Shown here in pieces: positions 1 to 5,774 of a stretch of 7,730 nucleotides of DNA. The position numbers were made by a program, and so were the translations under genes. Each line of letters opens with the position of its first letter. The first letter of the stretch is position 1. Source of the stretch: Chloroflexi bacterium RBG_16_57_11 (GTDB lineage Bacteria > Chloroflexota > Anaerolineae > Anaerolineales > UBA4823); the NCBI GenBank assembly GCA_001795165.1, contig MGNS01000099.1, positions 26,499-34,228 on the forward strand, read 5' to 3'. The notes under the pieces were generated by a model that was not told the origin of the DNA, did not search any database, and saw only the letters and a program-made list of their open reading frames with translations.

Positions 1-133
1 GGCAGGCCGGCGCCTCCGGGCAGGTCGGGCAATCCGGACAAGGTGTGGCTGGCGCGGGAGCTGGCGAACAGGCTGCCAGGAGCACGACCAGCAGGAGCAT
101 TAAGGCTCCAATCAGCAAATATTTTGCTTTCAT
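1..133 (-). CDS. Lipoprotein, N-terminal part only (runs off left edge)
   Basis: Forty-four codons are visible before the window ends. The protein starts MKAKYLLIGAL, continues as a hydrophobic stretch to residue 19, and reaches a lipobox L19-A20-A21-C22, so C22 should be lipidated and the mature protein held on the outer face of the membrane. After the lipobox comes a Pro/Ala-rich linker, then cysteines every three residues (C32, C35, C38, then C44) separated by Pro, Asp, Thr and Glu. None is followed by His in a CXXCH pattern, so these are not heme sites. I chose the ATG at 133-131 because AGGAG at 145-141 lies 7 bases upstream. An in-frame ATG at 139-137 is only 1 base from that site. A lipoprotein of this kind is often a substrate-binding protein of a transporter, but the diagnostic part is missing, so the function is unknown. 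Confidence 0.8.
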   Translation of the reverse strand, partial: MKAKYLLIGALMLLLVVLLAACSPAPAPATPCPDCPTCPEAPAC

Positions 134-293
134 ACACATTCTCCTCTCAATGGATATTTTGTGCATCCGTGTTATTGGGTTTGGTAGATCGGATCAGTCA
201 CTCTCAGGGCGGTTCGTACCTCCTTATTTGGCTTTTGATTTTCCTGCTGATATCGCTAAAGCCAATGAACCTCCTGGCTGCGATATACGGAAT

Positions 294-317
294 ACCGGGT
301 TATGGCAGTAACCCGGT
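294..317. repeat. Perfect 9-bp inverted repeat, possible leader hairpin
   Basis: ACCGGGTTA at 294-302 pairs perfectly with TAACCCGGT at 309-317 across a 6-base loop (TGGCAG on the plus strand). Neither strand has a U-tract after the stem, so a classical intrinsic terminator is unlikely. If the TATAAT box just upstream on the minus strand is a promoter, this hairpin forms very near the 5' end of the lipoprotein mRNA. It differs by one base per arm from the inverted repeat at 403-440. Confidence 0.6.
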
Positions 318-326
318 GAATTGCAT

Positions 327-339
327 GGGTATTATACCC
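327..339 (-). promoter_or_regulatory. Candidate promoter -10 inside a dyad, upstream of the lipoprotein gene
   Basis: The minus strand reads TATAAT at 336-331, inside the 13-base dyad GGGTATTATACCC. A consensus -10 within a palindrome could mean a repressible promoter. No convincing -35 hexamer lies 16-18 bases upstream, so it may depend on an activator or be chance in an A/T-rich stretch. Transcription from here would give a leader of about 190 bases before the lipoprotein start. Confidence 0.35.
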
Positions 340-402
340 CAAAAATTAATTTAGGATTAGTGCGTTTGTACTATTTCTCATCTGACATTTTTCTTAATAG
401 AT

Positions 403-440
403 TACCGGGATACCTCGCTAATAAATTGAATATCCCGGTA
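403..440 (-). terminator. Inverted repeat after the cytochrome operon, possible terminator
   Basis: TACCGGGATA (403-412) and TATCCCGGTA (431-440) form a perfect 10-bp stem with an 18-base loop. It begins 18 bases after the stop codon of the last operon gene, the right place for the operon's 3' end. On the minus strand the stem is followed by ATCTATTAAGAAAAAT, which is not a real U-tract. It could be a weak terminator, a stabiliser of the 3' end, or a protein-binding site. Confidence 0.45.
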
Positions 441-458
441 GCCAATCAGAGAGTTAAC

Positions 459-2603
459 TTACTTTTCTGGTGCGCCTGCAGCGATCCAATCCAGAATTAT
501 CTCGATTTCTGCATCCGTCAGCTTGCTGCCGGGAGGCATCACTGTCCCAAAGGTTTGCTTGTCCAGTAATTTTTGGGCCAGGATACTCCCGTCCGCATCA
601 CCTGGGAGCACCGCTGGAGCGTGATCGCCGCTGGTCATTACCTTTTCATAACTTGAAGCATCCCAACCACCCAGGCTACCATGACACATAATGCACTTTG
701 ACTTAAAGATCGGTAGGATATCGGCGACAAAGGTAGGTTTTGTTGCCGGGAGAGCAGGTTGTTCGGTTGGTCCTTGGGGTTGCTCTGTTGGCGATCCGGA
801 TTGCGTTTGCCCTAGTTCACGAATATAGGCAACTAATTGTTGGATCTGTTCATCAGAGAGTATGTCGCTCCAACCAATCATCGGGGTAGCGGGGTGTCCA
901 AGCTTTATCGAGTCAAAAATAGCCTGGTCTGTGGTGGAGGATTGGAAGGCCGGGTTAATAAGGGAAGGGCCAAGCCCGCCTTCCCCACTCTTGCCGTGGC
1001 ATTGGGCGCAGATGTTATTGAATATTTCAGCTGGATTGAGGGGAACTTGGGCGCCTGCGACCTCAGGGGGAAGTTCTACCGGGGGATTAGCCTCCCAGGA
1101 GCGCATGAAAGCAACAATGGCGTCGATTTGGTCATCATCGAGGGGACCGCCATTGCTGATCCCAAAGGGAGACATACCAAAATTGGGTTGGCCTTGGGAG
1201 ATAATCGCCTTCAAGGTGAAGTCATCGCGCGTTTTTAGAAATTCTCCGGTGCTGATTGGGGCAATAATATCCCCTGGGCGGGTCGGATTGGGTCCGCCTT
1301 CGCCCAGATCTCCATGGCAGGTAGTACAATTTTGATCGAATAGTTGTTGACCAACCTCGATTGGGGTGCCCTTGGCTGCCTCTAAGGTGTAGTTGGTCAG
1401 GGCGGTCAACTGTTCCGCCGTCAAGACCTTACCCCAAACCGGCATTGTCTCGTGAGATCCACCGCTAGCGATGATTTGACTGGCCTGGCTCACATCTTGG
1501 GCTGCTGGAATACGTTCACCATGGCAGGTAGAGCAATGTTTATTGAACAGTTCTCCGCCACCGGCTGTGGAGGCGGGGTTCACAACGTAATTTGCCAGAG
1601 TGTCCAATTCGCTCGAGCTTAACTTTTCTTGCCAGGGGGGCATTTCGAGATGCTTGCCACCCTGACTGATGACCGCACGTAATTGGTTCTCATCTCCAGA
1701 AAAAGCAATGCTGCTCCCGTGACACGGAGCGCAATTAATCGCAAATAGCCGTTGACCATCCGGAGCAACCAGGAAGTTCAATAGTTTCGTCCGCTCTTCC
1801 GGACTTAATACATTTGACCACCCAGGGACATTCGCATCCTTATGCGCCGGGTAATCTGGACCCTGATCTAAAGCATTTTTTAATTCGATTGGACTTCCCG
1901 CCACCAGCTCAGGCGCTTCATGGCAAGCGCCGCAATTATCTGTAAAGAGTTTGCTGCCTACGGGCGAAAGGATGAAGCCAGCCAGGGCGTCGATTTGATC
2001 CGTGGTGAGATCGGCGCTCCACGGCGGCATCCCTTCGTGTTTACCTTGAGCAATAATATTGTGAAGGTCAATCCCAGGAGCAACAGCGATCGTTGAGCCG
2101 TGACAGGGTGCGCAGTTATTTGCATATAAGGCGGCTGTCTGATCCCCTTTTTGTGCTTGGGCTGGAGGGGGTGCTTCCCGATAAGCAAGAAAGGTCAGCA
2201 GGAGGATACCAACAACCACAATCGATGTAAATCCGATCACAACCGGCCTATGGCTATAGTGGCGTTTCGAATTACGATCCAGGAAAGGCAGCAGAAACAG
2301 CCCTAAAATTGCCAGCGTCGGTAAAACCACGACCCCTAAAAATTCCAGGCTTCCAGGGAAATACTTGAGCAATTGAAAGAGGAACAGAAAATACCATTCA
2401 GGGCGGGGTGTATAAGTTGTATCAGCCGGGTTTGCACGTGCTTCCAGAGGGGCACCAAGAAAGTAGGCCAGTGCTGACAGAATCAGAAAAATAAACAGGA
2501 CGACAACCGCATCTTTGAACAAGATATCTGGAAAAAATGAAACACCCTTTTCCTTGGCAACCTTATAACGTTCCAAATAGTCTTGTTTTTCCTGTTCATT
2601 CAT
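459..2603 (-). CDS. Cytochrome b6f subunit IV-like protein fused to seven cytochrome c domains
   Basis: This 714-residue membrane protein should be the second half of the split cytochrome b plus its c-type electron acceptor. Residues about 22-142 resemble b6f subunit IV: three membrane helices (about 30-50, 84-106, 120-141) and the quinol-site motif PEWYF at 68-72. Seven CXXCH sites follow outside the membrane, at C164, C224, C291, C357, C426, C532 and C637. Likely axial methionines are M192, M321, M387, M477, M575 and M689; the second domain has none at the equivalent place. Domains 1-5 are short (60-69 residues apart), and domains 6 and 7 are about 105 apart. Residues 624-714 resemble Planctomycete-type cytochrome C domains. 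The ATG at 2603 has GGAGG 8 bases upstream, inside the end of the cytochrome b gene. Bacillus-type QcrC has one c domain in this position, so seven is a marked expansion. Confidence 0.9.
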   Translation of the reverse strand: MNEQEKQDYLERYKVAKEKGVSFFPDILFKDAVVVLFIFLILSALAYFLGAPLEARANPADTTYTPRPEWYFLFLFQLLKYFPGSLEFLGVVVLPTLAILGLFLLPFLDRNSKRHYSHRPVVIGFTSIVVVGILLLTFLAYREAPPPAQAQKGDQTAALYANNCAPCHGSTIAVAPGIDLHNIIAQGKHEGMPPWSADLTTDQIDALAGFILSPVGSKLFTDNCGACHEAPELVAGSPIELKNALDQGPDYPAHKDANVPGWSNVLSPEERTKLLNFLVAPDGQRLFAINCAPCHGSSIAFSGDENQLRAVISQGGKHLEMPPWQEKLSSSELDTLANYVVNPASTAGGGELFNKHCSTCHGERIPAAQDVSQASQIIASGGSHETMPVWGKVLTAEQLTALTNYTLEAAKGTPIEVGQQLFDQNCTTCHGDLGEGGPNPTRPGDIIAPISTGEFLKTRDDFTLKAIISQGQPNFGMSPFGISNGGPLDDDQIDAIVAFMRSWEANPPVELPPEVAGAQVPLNPAEIFNNICAQCHGKSGEGGLGPSLINPAFQSSTTDQAIFDSIKLGHPATPMIGWSDILSDEQIQQLVAYIRELGQTQSGSPTEQPQGPTEQPALPATKPTFVADILPIFKSKCIMCHGSLGGWDASSYEKVMTSGDHAPAVLPGDADGSILAQKLLDKQTFGTVMPPGSKLTDAEIEIILDWIAAGAPEK

Positions 2604-2606
2604 GGT

Positions 2607-3266
2607 TTATTCCTCCCGACTGGGGATTGCACTGATGCCAAGGCGGATAACCAGGTATAAGTGAATCAGAATCAGGATGATCAGAGCGGTCGGTAATACC
2701 CATACGTGAACGCCATAGAACCTTGCCAGAGTGATTGCAGATAGCTCCTCGCTGCCTCGCACGACGATCAGGATCCAATCTCCGATAAGCGGCGGGGTTC
2801 CGGCGATACGCGTGCCCACAGTTGTCGCCCAGAATGCTTTTTGATCCCACGGAAGAAGATAACCAGTGAAACCGAAACCGATTACTACGATGAGCAAGAC
2901 TACACCGGTTAGCCAGGTGACCTCACGGGGAAATTTATAGGCGCCATAGAATATTACCCGCAACATGTGCAAGAAAACCAACACCACCATAGCGCTCGCG
3001 CCCCAATGATGGATGCCGCGAATAAACCAACCACCAGCTATTTGGGTTGTAATGTATTGCACACTATCATATGCATGGTCCGGTGTTGGGACATAATACA
3101 GGGTCAATAATATTCCTGTGAACACTTGTATCGAGGCGACGAAAAGGGATGCACTCCCAAGCGTAAAAGACCAATTTACTTTTGGAATCTTTCTTAAAAA
3201 GATTGTTTGCCAGATTCCTCGCCATCCTATTCGTTCATCCAGCCAATTCCCAACTCGAGTGGACAT
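2607..3266 (-). CDS. qcrB: Cytochrome b6-type subunit of a quinol-oxidising Rieske/b complex
   Basis: This 219-residue integral membrane protein carries the two b hemes of the complex. It has four predicted helices and aligns along its length with cytochrome b6, including VNW near residue 30, SVQYI at 68-72, PREVTWLTG at 113-121 and GYLLPWDQKAFW at 135-146. Heme ligands are H86 and H100 in helix B (13 residues between) and H187 and H202 in helix D (14 between, the b6 spacing rather than the 13 of mitochondrial-type bc1). Position 35, the cysteine that holds heme c_n in b6f, is Thr. The start at 3266 gives a one-base gap after the Rieske stop and has GGGAG about 7 bases upstream; a longer reading from 3302 would overlap the Rieske gene and add residues unlike the family. 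The subunit IV half lies 3 bases downstream, so the b subunit is split, as in b6f and Bacillus. Confidence 0.93.
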   Translation of the reverse strand: MSTRVGNWLDERIGWRGIWQTIFLRKIPKVNWSFTLGSASLFVASIQVFTGILLTLYYVPTPDHAYDSVQYITTQIAGGWFIRGIHHWGASAMVVLVFLHMLRVIFYGAYKFPREVTWLTGVVLLIVVIGFGFTGYLLPWDQKAFWATTVGTRIAGTPPLIGDWILIVVRGSEELSAITLARFYGVHVWVLPTALIILILIHLYLVIRLGISAIPSREE

Positions 3267-3267
3267 G

Positions 3268-3747
3268 TCAGCTCCCAAGAATGTACAACTCGTTGTCCTC
3301 AATCTTTACCACAAAGCGATTGAGTGGCTTTGGAGGTGGCCCAGAAACCACATTGCCAACCTTATCAAATACTCCGTTGTGGCAGGGACAGAAGAATTGC
3401 TCTTGATCGGCTATCCATCTCACTCTGCAGCCTAGATGCGTGCAGATATTGGATAGGACAATGTAATCACGGCCGTTCTCGGTCAGTACGTAAAAGGAAA
3501 GTTCTTCTTCATTGACAATCCATCCGGTTGTCCGTTGAATCTTGACTTTGAATAGCGTCGGTGTGCCAACCTCTACCTTTGAGACAGCACCCACCCGGAT
3601 CCACACCTCGGTTTGGGTAGCTTGGCGTGTGGGACTGATAACATAGGCGATCGCCGGTATACCTAAGCCAACGGTGACCAAGCCACAAACGCCAAAAATG
3701 GTGGCTTTGAGAAAATCTCCTCGTTTAAACTCAGATGCCTCGCTCAT
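3268..3747 (-). CDS. qcrA: Rieske [2Fe-2S] iron-sulfur protein
   Basis: The protein should take one electron from quinol at the outer quinol site and pass it to the c-type hemes. It has an N-terminal membrane anchor (about residues 14-38 from this start), then a soluble domain with both Rieske boxes: CTHLGC (C102, H104, C107) and CPCHNG (C120, C122, H123), followed by the proline loop GPPPKPL. These are the four cluster ligands and the disulfide pair. Length is normal for bacterial Rieske proteins. Start choice is uncertain. ATG at 3747 gives the usual short N-terminus MSEASEFKRGDFLK, but its GGAGG is 17 bases away. ATG at 3771 would add eight residues and has no Shine-Dalgarno site, though it lies only 22 bases after the previous stop and could be used by coupling. 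The gene ends one base before the cytochrome b start. Confidence 0.92.
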   Translation of the reverse strand: MSEASEFKRGDFLKATIFGVCGLVTVGLGIPAIAYVISPTRQATQTEVWIRVGAVSKVEVGTPTLFKVKIQRTTGWIVNEEELSFYVLTENGRDYIVLSNICTHLGCRVRWIADQEQFFCPCHNGVFDKVGNVVSGPPPKPLNRFVVKIEDNELYILGS

Positions 3748-3793
3748 GATCCACTTTATTGCAACCTCCATTTTTTGGCTGCTGTTGCGTGTG

Positions 3794-5488
3794 TTACTTC
3801 TCTGGTGCCCCAGCGTTAATCCAGGTGATGAGCAAATCTAATTCATCGGGTGTAAGCTGTCCGAAGTGTGGTAGGTCGCCAGACTGTTTCTGCACCAGAA
3901 GGCTCCCCTGTGGATCGTTGGGCACTACCACGGCTCCACTTTCGGAGCCCTTCATCAAGGTCTCATAGGTTATCACATTTAAGCCTTCAATACCACCGTC
4001 GCCATGGCAGCTACCGCAACGCGCCTGTAAAAGAGGGCCGATGCTGGCTTCATAGGTCGCCTCACCGCCTTCAGGTAAGGGTGCCGGCGTTGGCTGAGGC
4101 GGCAACTGATCCTTCAATACTTCCCGTAGAGCCGGAGCATCGAAGCCGGCGTAAGTCCATACACTCCCGTGGCAGGCGCTGTTGGAGCAGAAGGAGGTGT
4201 TCGACGTTCCGCCGGGGTCTTCGGTTGTGTGGCAATTGGCGCAAGTCGAGTCAATTGCCTGATTGTGTAAGGTGATCCAATTTTCGTTTAAATGTGATTG
4301 CGGCTCCGGTCCGCGGCTGAGCTCGATCTTGGCAGTGAAATCAAACGGGCTGGCGACTACCGGGATAGAATGGCAGACATTGCATTCCAGACGGATGGCC
4401 TTTTGCTCCGCATCCAGGTGCTTGCCATCGTGGCAACGGAAGCAACCGGCGGAATCTTTGTGCCCAATGTTATTCGGATGCGTCGTCCAATCCGAATTCT
4501 GGTCCGGATAGACGCTATTGCCGTAGGCTTCCTGTAGCACGGCGATGGCTTGCTGAACCTTCGGGGCATTGGCAGCGTAGTATTCCGGCCGATAGGTCTG
4601 GTAGTAATCTTCAATCGCGGCGATGCCCTTCAGACCTTGCTCTGTGGTTGAGTAAATCTTGGAATACGCCTCCACAGCCTGGCGGCGGATTTCCGGGATG
4701 TCTTTTGAAATCTGATCCGCGGCGATGAGCTTATCTACTGTATCTTCTGGTGTAGCGACCAGGTGGGTAATGCGGTTGTGACAGGTGATGCAGTCCATCT
4801 CTTTCAACTCAGCCGGATCCACCGAGGAGGGATCAAATTGGCCTTCAACATCGATATATTCATTCATTGATCCATCCGCATTGGTCACCCGGATATAGGG
4901 AATTTCCTGTTCTTCAGGGTCAGTGGGCAGGTATTCTACTTTATTTTGGATGTGCCAGTGGATTCCACGGCCCAGGCCTTGGCGTGCATCACCGCCACCG
5001 GTCTTCAAGGTCAAGAAGATCGAGTAAGGCGTGTTATCTTTGTCGTTGGTAAAGCGGTGGATTTCACGCAAGCTGTCATCAGAAAATTTTTCGGGAAAGT
5101 GGCATTTTTCGCAGGTCTCACGCGCCGGTCGTAACGCATCGGCGCGGATTGGAAATTCGTAGGTATGAAACATGGTGGCAAAGACGTGCTTCAAATCGCC
5201 GGCCTTGCGCGTGACGCGGGTAGTGATAAAACCTTTGCCAATGTGACAATCCACACAGGCGATTCGAGCGTGCGGAGAAGTCAGATAAGCGGTGTACTCT
5301 GGCGGCATGGTGTGGCAGCTTTCTCCGCAGAATTCTGGAGAATTGGTGTACTCCCAGCCAAAGGTTGCTCCGGTGAGCAGGATTATGGTTAAGATACCCA
5401 GCACAGCATACGGGAGGACACGCACCCAGCGGGGAGAATCTACCGGAGGAAAGAAAAAATTTTTCAGCCATTTTTTTATCTTCTTCAT
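3794..5488 (-). CDS. Membrane-anchored nonaheme cytochrome c, NapC/NirT-like N-terminus
   Basis: First gene of the operon, 564 residues. One membrane helix at about 22-45 anchors an extracytoplasmic multiheme domain. Nine heme sites can be counted: C54-X3-C58-H59 (a CX3CH followed by TMPPEY), then CXXCH at C78, C126, C233, C349, C369, C416, then C434-X4-C439-H440, then C491. Residues 1-240 resemble NapC/NirT/NrfH quinol dehydrogenases. The middle (about 345-440) is a further four-heme region, and 476-564 is a Planctomycete-cytochrome-like module ending WINAGAPEK. In that module the usual distal Met is absent and H541 may replace it. The start at 5488 is supported by AGGAGG at 5501-5496, 7 bases upstream; the upstream in-frame ATG at 5557 lies within the extended -10 element. 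Likely role: passing electrons between the membrane quinol system or the Rieske/b complex and an outside partner. Substrate unknown. Confidence 0.9.
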   Translation of the reverse strand: MKKIKKWLKNFFFPPVDSPRWVRVLPYAVLGILTIILLTGATFGWEYTNSPEFCGESCHTMPPEYTAYLTSPHARIACVDCHIGKGFITTRVTRKAGDLKHVFATMFHTYEFPIRADALRPARETCEKCHFPEKFSDDSLREIHRFTNDKDNTPYSIFLTLKTGGGDARQGLGRGIHWHIQNKVEYLPTDPEEQEIPYIRVTNADGSMNEYIDVEGQFDPSSVDPAELKEMDCITCHNRITHLVATPEDTVDKLIAADQISKDIPEIRRQAVEAYSKIYSTTEQGLKGIAAIEDYYQTYRPEYYAANAPKVQQAIAVLQEAYGNSVYPDQNSDWTTHPNNIGHKDSAGCFRCHDGKHLDAEQKAIRLECNVCHSIPVVASPFDFTAKIELSRGPEPQSHLNENWITLHNQAIDSTCANCHTTEDPGGTSNTSFCSNSACHGSVWTYAGFDAPALREVLKDQLPPQPTPAPLPEGGEATYEASIGPLLQARCGSCHGDGGIEGLNVITYETLMKGSESGAVVVPNDPQGSLLVQKQSGDLPHFGQLTPDELDLLITWINAGAPEK

Positions 5489-5495
5489 TAACACT

Positions 5496-5501
5496 CCTCC
5501 T
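5496..5501 (-). promoter_or_regulatory. Shine-Dalgarno site fixing the start of the nonaheme cytochrome
   Basis: AGGAGG on the minus strand, 7 bases before the ATG at 5488. It decides against the 23-codon longer reading from 5557. Confidence 0.8.
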
Positions 5502-5556
5502 GTGACGCAGGGCAATTCAATTTTTCTTTGTCGAATAAACGATCTGGATTGGGTCA

Positions 5557-5565
5557 ATTATATCA
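5557..5565 (-). promoter_or_regulatory. Extended -10 promoter of the cytochrome operon
   Basis: The minus strand reads TGATATAAT, a perfect extended -10 element (TGnTATAAT). Transcription would start near 5550 and leave a leader of about 62 bases before the ATG at 5488. There is no good -35 hexamer, which fits the extended -10 type. The tandem palindromes at 5601-5637 would be centred near -59 and -78 relative to this start. Confidence 0.6.
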
Positions 5566-5586
5566 AGGATTAGTTTACGATGAGTA

Positions 5587-5592
5587 ATTATA
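5587..5592 (-). promoter_or_regulatory. Second TATAAT box upstream of the cytochrome operon
   Basis: A second TATAAT on the minus strand, 30 bases upstream of the first. Its -35 region falls within the tandem near-palindromes and has no consensus hexamer, so if used it would probably need an activator bound there. It could equally be chance. Confidence 0.4.
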
Positions 5593-5600
5593 CGCAATGG

Positions 5601-5637
5601 TTTTCCTGTCGGATAATTATTTTCCTAACGGAAAATT
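5601..5637 (-). promoter_or_regulatory. Two tandem near-palindromes, candidate operators of the cytochrome operon
   Basis: On the minus strand two copies of TTWTCCGNNAGGAAAA stand 19 bases apart: TTTTCCGTTAGGAAAA and TTATCCGACAGGAAAA. The copy at 5619-5636 is a perfect 7-bp inverted repeat around a 4-base centre (ATTTTCC/GGAAAAT). They lie just upstream of both candidate -10 boxes, where an activator or repressor dimer would bind. Some cytochrome operons of this kind answer to NarL-family regulators, but I cannot match this motif to the regulator encoded nearby or to any known factor. Confidence 0.5.
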
Positions 5638-5672
5638 TAAAGAAACAATCCCCTGATTTTTAAGGGATTGTT
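5630..5672 (-). terminator. Intrinsic terminator after the small membrane protein gene
   Basis: AACAATCCC (5644-5652) and GGGATTGTT (5664-5672) form a perfect 9-bp stem with an 11-base loop. On the minus strand the stem ends in TT and runs into TCTTTAAATTTT, a moderately U-rich tail. It lies about 100 bases after the stop of the 95-residue protein and separates that gene from the cytochrome operon. Its tail overlaps one of the candidate operators. Confidence 0.6.
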
Positions 5673-5774
5673 ATATGGATGGAATCGATGGGTGTTGGCG
5701 CAGTTATCCAGCGGATCGGATCAGCCACTGATGACGTGACCATCTATCCGTGACTTCATTTTCCCATAATTGGG

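Larger units (their letters stand above)
134..458. other. 325-base intergenic region between the cytochrome operon and the lipoprotein gene
   Basis: No protein gene longer than a short peptide is supported here. The region holds the 3' end of the cytochrome operon (inverted repeat 403-440), a TATAAT box inside a dyad at 327-339, a second inverted repeat at 294-317, and two strong Shine-Dalgarno-like sites on the minus strand (275-270 and 226-218). The minus-strand stretch from about 330 to 134 would be a long leader for the lipoprotein gene. I checked it for a thi-box-like motif because of the string CCTGAGAG, but the rest of that riboswitch is not there. Confidence 0.6.

Noticed and set aside
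187..202. A 16-base string shared with 5714-5729 (15 of 16 identical, GATCGGATCAG then Y-CACT)
   Set aside because: One such near-match is about what chance gives in a window of this size, and the two places have no common context.
200..215. CCTGAGAG on the minus strand as a thi-box (TPP riboswitch) fragment
   Set aside because: The conserved partner elements of that riboswitch are absent on either side.
837..1335. Plus-strand open frames across the heptaheme gene
   Set aside because: They are antisense shadows of a clearly coding minus-strand gene; they lack family features and ribosome sites.
3267..3302. A longer cytochrome b starting at 3302
   Set aside because: It would overlap the Rieske gene by 35 bases and add residues outside the b6 alignment. 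The ATG at 3266 has a ribosome site and restores exact b6 numbering of the heme ligands.
5489..5557. A longer nonaheme cytochrome starting at the ATG at 5557
   Set aside because: The extra 23 residues are not hydrophobic or family-like, the ATG falls inside the extended -10 element, and the inner ATG at 5488 has a strong AGGAGG at 7 bases.
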